A stretch of 64,000 nucleotides of DNA. Source: Nonlabens sp. MB-3u-79 (GTDB lineage Bacteria > Bacteroidota > Bacteroidia > Flavobacteriales > Flavobacteriaceae). The notes beneath the pieces were generated by a model. The model was not told the origin of the DNA. It worked only from the letters and a program-made list of their open reading frames with translations, and did no database searches. Shown piece after piece: positions 57,556 through 64,000 of the stretch. The stretch lies in contig NZ_CP025116.1 in NCBI RefSeq assembly GCF_002831625.1, positions 1,626,501-1,690,500 on the forward strand, read 5' to 3'. Position 1 is the stretch's first letter. Each line of letters starts with the position of its first letter. The position numbers and the translations under genes are program-made.

Positions 57556-58485
57556 ATGAGACAGATAACCGATACTATTTTAATGGTACGCCCAGTGCAG
57601 TTTCGCTCCAACGAAGAAACTGCGGTAAATAATTATTACCAAGACGGAAGGATTAAGATCCTAGATCAAAATAAAAAAGCACAAGATGAATTTGATGCTT
57701 TTGCAGCAGCCTTAGAAGAAAAAGGGATACGTGTTTTATTGGTACAAGATCAAATAGAATTTGATACCCCAGATTCCATTTTTCCGAACAACTGGATTTC
57801 TACCCATGAAAATGGAGATATAGCCTTATATCCCATGTTTGCAGAAAACAGACGTCGGGAAAGAAGACCAGATGCCATGGAATTAATGGAGGCTGAAGGT
57901 TTTCAAATCAACAACGTTATCGATTACAGCAGTGCTGAGGACGAAGGTTTCTTTCTCGAAGGTACCGGGAGCTTATTACTCGACCGAGTTAATCGCAAAG
58001 CATATTGCAGCATTTCACCAAGAGCAGATGAAGAACTGATGATCGAATTCTGTGAAGACTTTGAATACACACCAGTAATTTTCACCGCTTATCAAAGCGT
58101 AGAAGACAAACGGCTGCCTATTTATCATACCAACGTAATGATGGCTTTAGGAGAAAATTACGCAGTGATTTGCTTGGACTGTATAGATGATAAAAAAGAG
58201 GCTAAAAATGTGCTCAAACACCTTAAGGAAGACGGTAAAGAAGTGATTGTTATTACAGAAGATCAAGTCAATGCCTATGCGGGTAATATGATGCAGGTAC
58301 ACAATGATAAAGGCGAGCGCCTACTAGTTATGAGTGATCAAGCTTATAAGTCGCTTACAGCTTCTCAAATCGCTAAACTAGAAAAGTACAACGAGATCCT
58401 CCATCCTTCTATTGCAACTATAGAAACATTAGGCGGTGGCTCGGTAAGATGTATGATGGCTGAGGTGTTTTTACCTAAGGCATAA
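57556..58485 (+). CDS. ctlX: CtlX-like citrulline/dimethylarginine hydrolase
   Basis: A 309-residue protein of the CtlX/eukaryotic-DDAH-like branch of the pentein superfamily. PDSIFPNNWISTHENGDIAL with YPMFAENRRRERR is the family hallmark, followed by FLEGTGSLLLDR (acidic residue), YHTNVMMALG (catalytic His) and GGGSVRCMMAEVF (nucleophilic Cys). CtlX is named for citrulline use in Francisella; here citrulline or dimethylarginine is the likely ligand. It abuts the preceding pentein gene with no spacer. No ornithine aminotransferase or carbamate kinase gene is in the window. A strong terminator follows. Confidence 0.85.
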   Translation: MRQITDTILMVRPVQFRSNEETAVNNYYQDGRIKILDQNKKAQDEFDAFAAALEEKGIRVLLVQDQIEFDTPDSIFPNNWISTHENGDIALYPMFAENRRRERRPDAMELMEAEGFQINNVIDYSSAEDEGFFLEGTGSLLLDRVNRKAYCSISPRADEELMIEFCEDFEYTPVIFTAYQSVEDKRLPIYHTNVMMALGENYAVICLDCIDDKKEAKNVLKHLKEDGKEVIVITEDQVNAYAGNMMQVHNDKGERLLVMSDQAYKSLTASQIAKLEKYNEILHPSIATIETLGGGSVRCMMAEVFLPKA

Positions 58486-58504
58486 TTTAATTTTACTCAA
58501 ATAC

Positions 58505-58535
58505 AAAAGGGGCAGAATTCATTCTGCCCCTTTTT
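58505..58535 (+). terminator. Terminator of the pentein pair
   Basis: 14-bp perfect stem AAAAGGGGCAGAAT/ATTCTGCCCCTTTT with a 2-nt centre and a T run, 19 bp after the stop. The A run also supports termination of the convergent gene. Confidence 0.88.
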
Positions 58536-58572
58536 GATAGAGCGTTGTTTTTATGCTTTATTCTTGTATTGA

Positions 58573-60000
58573 TTATTTGCCAGTCGCAATATGCCTGATC
58601 ATTCCAGAAAAAATAAAGTAATGGAATGGGAGCATAGAATACCAATACAGCCTTCCCCAAAGACCTCTTGGTCTAAAAGTAGCTGTTTGATGTACGACAT
58701 TATGCTCATCGATCTCAAATTCTAGCCAAGCTTCTCCTGGCACTTTCATTTCGGCAAAAAGCAACAGTCTTTTCTCTTCTTTATCTGCCACCAACACACG
58801 CCAAAAGTCCAGCGCATCTCCAGCGTATATTTTGTCAGCATTTGTGCGACCACGTCTTAATCCTACACCTCCAAAAAGCTTGTCTACAGCACCGCGTATT
58901 TTCCATAAAAAATTAGCGTAGTAGTATCCGTTCTTGCCGCCTATGGACCAGATACGTTCCAAAGCCGCTGCAGCATCTGAGGTTTCTAGTTGCTGTGCAT
59001 CTTTAAGACACCCATAGCTAGGCACCTTTTTATATTTATTGAGACTGCGCTTAAATCTGCCACTCACCATCGAGTCTTTCCAGCTGCTTACCACTTGGTT
59101 TTGCTCAATTTTTGCAAATGCCATATCCAGTGCCTCTTGATAGTCGTATAGTTCAATACCTAATCTTTCTGCCAGGTCATTTTTTGAGGCAATAACTTCT
59201 ATCGCCATACTGTCGACCAGGTTTTGAGCCAATTTATAACTGGTGCTGGTTACAAAATATAGCCAATAGCTACTGAGCTTAGGAGTCATTACTGGAATGG
59301 TAAATATGTAAAGTTTTAGATCTCTATTCTCAGCATACCCGGTCATCATTTTTTTATAGGTCAGTATACTTTTCCCGCCTATATCAAAGCTCTGGTCGTA
59401 ACAATCTTCTCTTCCTAAAACACCCATTAAAAAACTCATAACATTACGTATTGCAATAGGATGTGTTTTAGTGTTGACCCATTTAGGAGTAACCATTACG
59501 GGTAGTTTTTCACAAAGATCTCGCACGATCTCAAAGGAGGAGCTACCGCTACCAACAATTATCCCTGCTCGTAAAACGGTCAGATGAAAATCACCGGTAT
59601 AGAGTATGTCTTCTACTCGCTTTCGCGAAAGCAAATGCTTACTTAGTTGTTCTTCATTGACAATTCCAGAAAGATAAATGACCTGTTGACAATTGGTTTG
59701 CTGAATCAGCTCCACAAAACGCTCGGCACTATCGGCTTCCATTTGATCAAAATTATCGGTACTAGAGGACATAGAGTGGATCAAATAATACGCGGCATCA
59801 ATATCCTTAGGTAACACATGATCTGCAGGTGCTTTGAGAAAATCAATTTCTATAATTTCAATTTGGTCTTTGATCTCTTGAGGTACAGAGAGTCTTGCAG
59901 CACTGCGCACCGCACAAACAACCTCGTGATCCTCTTTTAATAATTCATAAAGAAGGCGTACGCCTATATAACCGTTAGCTCCTGTAAGTAATACTTTCAT
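58573..60000 (-). CDS. SDR-type NAD(P)-binding protein with DUF2867 domain
   Basis: A 475-residue two-domain protein. The N-terminal 290 residues are an atypical short-chain dehydrogenase fold, with the GANGYIGVRLLYELL dinucleotide loop and no classical YxxxK catalytic pair visible. The C-terminal DUF2867 (about 310-475) includes RIWSIGGKNGYYYANFLWKI and FRPRGLWGRLYWYSMLPFHY. Similar proteins are annotated as NAD(P)H-binding with unknown substrate. A 15/16 palindrome copy encodes LSRKR (59618-59633). A 14-bp inverted repeat (ACTATTcaAATAGT, 60012-60025) lies just upstream and might be an operator. Confidence 0.85.
   Translation of the reverse strand: MKVLLTGANGYIGVRLLYELLKEDHEVVCAVRSAARLSVPQEIKDQIEIIEIDFLKAPADHVLPKDIDAAYYLIHSMSSSTDNFDQMEADSAERFVELIQQTNCQQVIYLSGIVNEEQLSKHLLSRKRVEDILYTGDFHLTVLRAGIIVGSGSSSFEIVRDLCEKLPVMVTPKWVNTKTHPIAIRNVMSFLMGVLGREDCYDQSFDIGGKSILTYKKMMTGYAENRDLKLYIFTIPVMTPKLSSYWLYFVTSTSYKLAQNLVDSMAIEVIASKNDLAERLGIELYDYQEALDMAFAKIEQNQVVSSWKDSMVSGRFKRSLNKYKKVPSYGCLKDAQQLETSDAAAALERIWSIGGKNGYYYANFLWKIRGAVDKLFGGVGLRRGRTNADKIYAGDALDFWRVLVADKEEKRLLLFAEMKVPGEAWLEFEIDEHNVVHQTATFRPRGLWGRLYWYSMLPFHYFIFSGMIRHIATGK
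59618..59633. repeat. Dispersed 16-bp palindrome, copy 10 (in SDR gene)
   Basis: cgctttcgcgaaagca, 15 of 16 matches, read as LSRKR on the minus strand. Confidence 0.8.
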
Positions 60001-60011
60001 AATTTAAAGAT

Positions 60012-60025
60012 ACTATTCAAATAGT
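60012..60025. promoter_or_regulatory. Inverted repeat upstream of the SDR gene
   Basis: ACTATT-CA-AATAGT, 12-25 bp upstream of the SDR start codon at 60000. It overlaps the likely promoter region, and TATCTTTA on the minus strand is next to it. This could be a regulator binding site, but a chance repeat is possible. Confidence 0.3.
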
Positions 60026-60052
60026 GTAACTAAGGTATAAGTTTGTTAAAAC

Positions 60053-60082
60053 AAAAAACGCCATCTGAGCAGATGGCGTTTT
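60053..60082 (-). terminator. Terminator of the ABC-permease/M1 gene
   Basis: 12-bp perfect stem AAAACGCCATCT/AGATGGCGTTTT with loop GAGC and an A run that gives a U tract on the minus strand, 34 bp after the stop. Confidence 0.88.
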
Positions 60083-60115
60083 AGACTATTGTGATATTCA
60101 AAGATAACTCTTTTA

Positions 60116-63100
60116 CTAATTATTATTTTTTTTCTCATTCAAAAGTGAGCGGTTATCATCACTGTTTCTATCAATCAATTTGTTGTAAGGGTCTATTCCT
60201 GCCTCCACAGGTTTAGAGTCTACCACAATATCAAAAGTGTTTGAAATATCAGTTATTTTCATTTTCTTTAAATAAAGCACTTTTTCTATTCCTGTTTTTT
60301 CATCTTCTTCACCAAAAACTCCTACTTCTATATAATCAGCTAGTGGTAAGGACTGTAAGGCTCTGTTTCTTCCTTCAGGAGTAAAAGAAAGACTGTCACC
60401 AGACATATTCTTATAAACAGACTTCCCTTTCTCATCAGCTCTATACTTAGTAACTACAGCATCAATAGATACCAGATATTTGCCATCTGGTAATTCTGTA
60501 TAATTCGCTTTTTTTACTTTGTTATCATATAAGGTTATGGTCTCGAACATATCGGTAATTAGATATTGCAAAGAGTCTGGCGTTACGGCTCTAATGTCAT
60601 CTACAAATTCTGTAGCTACAGGATAAGGAGCACCTTTGAACTGATACTTTTCGGCAAATCTCTTAATTACATTATTGAATTTTTTCTCTCCTAGATAATC
60701 GCTCATCGCGTAAAGTACTAAAGAACCTTTTTGATAATGAATGTATTGTTGGTTTTCATTATACATCAAAGGGTTCTCCTTTATTTGCTCTACTGTTCTA
60801 CCTAAAAGGTAGCCATCCATGGCAACTTTAAGAAACTTGCGCATTTGTTCTTTACCATTTGTTTTTTCTAAAACTTTAAGCGAACTATACTCCGATAGAC
60901 TTTCTGATAAAAGCGTAGCCCCTTTGGCATTGGCACCTATCACTTGATGCGCCCACCACTGATGCGCTAACTCATGAGCAGTAACACTAAACGGATAATC
61001 TACATTGTCATTGTCATCATCATCTACATCTGCTATAAAGCCTATAGCTTCACTGAAAGGAATGGTGTTAGGGAATGCTTGGGCAAAGCCCCCACCAGTT
61101 CTAGGGAATTCAATGATACGCACTTGTTTGTGTTGATATGGTGTGTAGTTATCATTATAATAATCTAATCCATCCTTTAAACCATTCATCATGCGATCTA
61201 CGTTATAAATGTGATCTGGATGGTAATAGATTTCAAGTTTTATTCCATTATGTTTCTCTCTTCTCACATCGTAGCGACCGCTTAAGAAAGCGTAGAAGTT
61301 CAGGATTTTAGAATCCATTTTATAATAAAAGTATTTGCGTCCATCTTCTTCCCATTCTTTCATTAGATAGCCTGGTGCAATGGCAATTTGGTCGTTTGAA
61401 GTACTCACAGTAGCCTCAAAGTCTATCCAGTCGCTATTGCCGCCTATATAATTGTTGTCTCTAGCACCTGGAGCATCGGGTTCTGGTAAGCGGTCTTTAG
61501 GAGGTAAATTGTACTTCTTACGTATTTGTGTATTGCGTATTTCGCCTTGATCGTTATAGCCTATAGAAGGAAATATGCTGTTGTTGATAAATGTTCCATT
61601 ATCTACTACTGGAGAATTATTGTCAAAGAATGTATTGGGTTTGTTCTCGGTTGTAAACTTCATGATCAATGTATCACCAGGCTGCAAAGGATTTTTAAAT
61701 TGATACATCCTATAATCGTAATCTTCTTGATCATAAACGATTTCAGTCTCTCTATCTAGATCAATAGTAGTAGGTCGGTCAGGATAGTTGACGTGTAATG
61801 TATCTATGGTGATATTTGTTTGATTTACAAAGGTGTATGTCGCACCAGCTTTAAAGTCTCTAGTGTCAGGAAAAACATCCATAAAGGTGTTTACTGCAAC
61901 TAATCGAGGTTGAGGTGTTTTAGCAAATTTGCTTAACTCCTTTTCATAGTTGACCCTCATTTCTTCTTGTTCTTTCCCAGAGATTTGCTTGTTATCTACA
62001 TTGTTTACTTTCCAGATGTAGCCACCTATTGCAAAGAATCCTATCAAAGAAACTGCTAGTATTGCTATAAGTGACTTTGATAATCTTGCTTTCGCGAAAG
62101 CGAAACGTTCCATCATATTCGTATCCATTCCACGACGGTAGAACAAGACAGAAAGTGCAAATAATGCAATACCTAATAAAAACCAATAGACTCTATAAGT
62201 AAAATAACGAGCTAATCCACTACCATAACCATTCATGTCACTAGGGCTAGGAGAACCTGCGCCTTGATTGAATATAAACTGGCTTTGTTGAACACCTATC
62301 GCACCCAATAATGGAGGAATCCCTATGGCTAGAACTAATAAAACAATTAACCCTACCCATTTGTTTTTTATTAGGGTATGAATGAGCAGCGACATTAAAA
62401 TCCAAGGAATGAAATCCCATATATTTATCACATATAAATCAAAGAAGTACAAGGGCAATTCAAACTCAAAGAATCCATTATAAGACTGTATGATGATACC
62501 ACTCAAAATGACAATGAGCAAAATGGTCGCTACCATAAATAGCATGGCTATAAACTTAGAGAGCAATAGGGTCCAGTTTTTAGTAGGTGTTGCATCTACC
62601 AGTTGATTGAGGTGTGCGGCTTTTGCACGGTCCATTATCAAACCACTGTATAAAAAGATCAATAAATAAGAGAAAACACTAAAAATTCCACCTGCAAATT
62701 CCAGCATCACCCATGTTTTAGGTAATATATCTGTTCCATATTGTTGTCCTGTAATCAACATAGTTAGCAATGAAAAAGCAAAGGCTACAGAGCCAATGAT
62801 GATAAATGGCCATCCTATAACAATATATGAAATATCTGATTTTGCGATAATCCACGAAGTTTTAAGCTGTCCAAAAAATGATAAATCCTGCCTAGCAGTA
62901 GGCATAACCACTTTTTCTATAGTACCAAAATTCTTCTTGGTCACCCGTTGAGATTTTTTTCTAAAAAGAGATAAACTTGAAGGATTTTGAGAGAAATTGA
63001 AGCCAAATAAAACACCAGTGAATACCAGTAATGAAATCCCTAACCAGATCAAACGGTTGTATAGTAAAGTTCCTTCTACGGGAATCAATTGTGTGCTCTG

Positions 63101-63793
63101 TTCTTCGGGTGTCCAGTATTTGATTTGTGCATAAGTCGCGCTATCTCCCGTAGGTTCTAGCAATTCTACCCAGTAAGAGTCGTCCATAGTTGGGACGCTA
63201 GATTGAGCTGCTAATTGTAGGATGATCATGACCAGTACAAACATAAATCCTATATTCACATTTCGTAAAAAGGCGGTTATAGCAAAAACAATAGCGCCGT
63301 AGAAAAATATATTAGGAATAATGTAAACCAAGAACGGTTGCAGGTAATTCATGATCTTGAATGGACCTACTAGTTCTTCATTTGCTCCAGGCAAGTAAAA
63401 TCCTATAGTAATACCTATCAAACTCGCAATAACTACTAAAATGCTCATAGTCATACCAGCGCCAAATTTGGCCAATAAATAATTCCATTTTGTCAATGGA
63501 TAAGAATACAACACATTATGCATGTTATTCTTAAAATCTCGTTGTATGGTTCCACCTATTATGGACGGAATCAGTAAATAAGATAGTATAGCAAAAAAGC
63601 CCAACAAACTGTAGATTCCTACAGCACCATTAAGTTTAATGGCACTTGTTACGGTGACATTATCACTGTCAAAAACACCCACTGCAATGGCGGAAATAGT
63701 TACAGATAATAAAAAAAGCACGACTGTATATATGTAAAAAAGAGGTTGTTTAAACCAGGTTTTTAGTTCGTGTATATATATGGTAGAGAACAT
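60116..63793 (-). CDS. ABC-2 type permease fused to an M1-family aminopeptidase
   Basis: A 1225-residue membrane protein. The first 590 residues form an ABC-2 permease with about 12 hydrophobic helices in two blocks, separated near residue 290 by a soluble stretch. The C-terminal half is an M1 (gluzincin) peptidase: H940ELAH944 with a Glu about 20 residues on (LLSESLSEYSS), preceded by GGGFAQAFPNTIPFSE in place of the usual GxMEN motif. The aminopeptidase would face the outside of the membrane. The ATPase partner gene is 2 bp upstream, so ATP-driven transport and peptide trimming appear linked. A 15/16 palindrome copy (62087-62102) encodes AFAKA after the last permease helices. Confidence 0.9.
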   Translation of the reverse strand: MFSTIYIHELKTWFKQPLFYIYTVVLFLLSVTISAIAVGVFDSDNVTVTSAIKLNGAVGIYSLLGFFAILSYLLIPSIIGGTIQRDFKNNMHNVLYSYPLTKWNYLLAKFGAGMTMSILVVIASLIGITIGFYLPGANEELVGPFKIMNYLQPFLVYIIPNIFFYGAIVFAITAFLRNVNIGFMFVLVMIILQLAAQSSVPTMDDSYWVELLEPTGDSATYAQIKYWTPEEQSTQLIPVEGTLLYNRLIWLGISLLVFTGVLFGFNFSQNPSSLSLFRKKSQRVTKKNFGTIEKVVMPTARQDLSFFGQLKTSWIIAKSDISYIVIGWPFIIIGSVAFAFSLLTMLITGQQYGTDILPKTWVMLEFAGGIFSVFSYLLIFLYSGLIMDRAKAAHLNQLVDATPTKNWTLLLSKFIAMLFMVATILLIVILSGIIIQSYNGFFEFELPLYFFDLYVINIWDFIPWILMSLLIHTLIKNKWVGLIVLLVLAIGIPPLLGAIGVQQSQFIFNQGAGSPSPSDMNGYGSGLARYFTYRVYWFLLGIALFALSVLFYRRGMDTNMMERFAFAKARLSKSLIAILAVSLIGFFAIGGYIWKVNNVDNKQISGKEQEEMRVNYEKELSKFAKTPQPRLVAVNTFMDVFPDTRDFKAGATYTFVNQTNITIDTLHVNYPDRPTTIDLDRETEIVYDQEDYDYRMYQFKNPLQPGDTLIMKFTTENKPNTFFDNNSPVVDNGTFINNSIFPSIGYNDQGEIRNTQIRKKYNLPPKDRLPEPDAPGARDNNYIGGNSDWIDFEATVSTSNDQIAIAPGYLMKEWEEDGRKYFYYKMDSKILNFYAFLSGRYDVRREKHNGIKLEIYYHPDHIYNVDRMMNGLKDGLDYYNDNYTPYQHKQVRIIEFPRTGGGFAQAFPNTIPFSEAIGFIADVDDDDNDNVDYPFSVTAHELAHQWWAHQVIGANAKGATLLSESLSEYSSLKVLEKTNGKEQMRKFLKVAMDGYLLGRTVEQIKENPLMYNENQQYIHYQKGSLVLYAMSDYLGEKKFNNVIKRFAEKYQFKGAPYPVATEFVDDIRAVTPDSLQYLITDMFETITLYDNKVKKANYTELPDGKYLVSIDAVVTKYRADEKGKSVYKNMSGDSLSFTPEGRNRALQSLPLADYIEVGVFGEEDEKTGIEKVLYLKKMKITDISNTFDIVVDSKPVEAGIDPYNKLIDRNSDDNRSLLNEKKNNN
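62087..62102. repeat. Dispersed 16-bp palindrome, copy 11 (in ABC/M1 gene)
   Basis: tgctttcgcgaaagcg, 15 of 16 matches, read as AFAKA on the minus strand in the cytosol-side linker. Confidence 0.8.
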
Positions 63794-63795
63794 AT

Positions 63796-64000
63796 TTAGG
63801 CGTTTTCTGTTTCGGCAATGAATTTATCATTGCTCAATGTGGTGAAGTAAACATCTTCTAATGATGGTTGCGCCTTTGCGAAAGCGTCACCAGGACTTGT
63901 TTCGCCATAGACACGTACATTTAATTTATTATCCTCATTGTAATTAGAAGAAATGACGTTGAAGTCTTTTTGCATTTGCTCGATAGCGTCTCTTTCTACC
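63796..64000 (-). CDS. ABC transporter ATP-binding protein, C-terminal end (partial)
   Basis: The last 68 residues are visible; the Walker motifs lie beyond the window. The C-terminal PSLEDVYFTTLSNDK segment matches the end of ABC-2-type ATPases (PSLEDVFL). The stop is 2 bp before the start of the permease/M1 gene, so this ATPase should pair with that protein. A two-mismatch palindrome copy (63871-63886) encodes AFAKA just before PSLEDV. Confidence 0.85.
   Translation of the reverse strand, partial: VERDAIEQMQKDFNVISSNYNEDNKLNVRVYGETSPGDAFAKAQPSLEDVYFTTLSNDKFIAETENA
63871..63886. repeat. Dispersed palindrome, degenerate copy 12 (in ABC ATPase gene)
   Basis: cgcctttgcgaaagcg, 14 of 16 matches to the consensus. 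It is read as AFAKA on the minus strand. Confidence 0.5.

Overview
The window is a contiguous piece of chromosome from a marine-type member of the Flavobacteriaceae (Bacteroidota). The evidence is AT-rich coding sequence, SusC/SusD outer-membrane proteins, a secreted protease with a type IX secretion C-terminal domain, promoters of the Bacteroidota type (TTG, 17-23 nt, TAnnTTTG), weak ribosome binding sites, and the gene order rpsL-rpsG-fusA-rpsJ followed by the whole S10-spc-alpha ribosomal cluster and then carA-eno-gltA. No phage, insertion sequence, CRISPR array, tRNA or rRNA was seen. A genus such as Nonlabens or a relative would fit, but that is inference.

Layout. 1-2667: 3' part of valS and a 30-residue membrane peptide. 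2780-7629 (minus): rsfS, ftsH, a LUD-domain gene, cdsA, psd and an acyl-CoA-binding protein, which together look like an envelope and phospholipid biogenesis unit. 7715-10075: birA, a SRPBCC protein, pyrE and a Nudix hydrolase. 10055-12630 (minus): a lipoprotein coupled to an M14 peptidase lipoprotein. 13073-16266: coaD and ddl, divergent from a PASTA protein and a RluD-type pseudouridine synthase. 16476-22800: yaaA, radC, a degenerate polysaccharide-deacetylase-like protein, a YjjG-type HAD phosphatase, rarA, a rhomboid protease and rlmB. 22892-29933 (minus): lipoprotein-SusD-SusC and an Omp85-type barrel. 30105-46990: the ribosomal protein, EF-G, SecY, IF-1 and RpoA cluster. 47075-49476: carA and eno. 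49696-54924: a 1742-residue secreted reprolysin-like protease. 55186-58485: gltA and two adjacent pentein-family guanidine hydrolases (the second CtlX-like). 58573-60000 (minus): an SDR/DUF2867 protein. 60116-64000 (minus): an ABC-2 permease fused to an M1 aminopeptidase, with the end of its ABC ATPase gene.

The strongest unexplained signal is a 16-bp palindrome (cgctttcgcgaaagcg). It occurs 12 times: six exact copies and six with one or two mismatches. Three copies lie between genes and nine inside genes, where it is read in all three frames (as LSRKR, AFAKA or RFRES). One copy between rpsJ and rplC forms a terminator-like hairpin inside the ribosomal operon. Other points are several -7 boxes placed 3-4 bp before start codons (possible leaderless mRNAs), a deacetylase-like protein lacking its catalytic residues, the ABC permease/M1 peptidase fusion, and the tandem guanidine-hydrolase pair.
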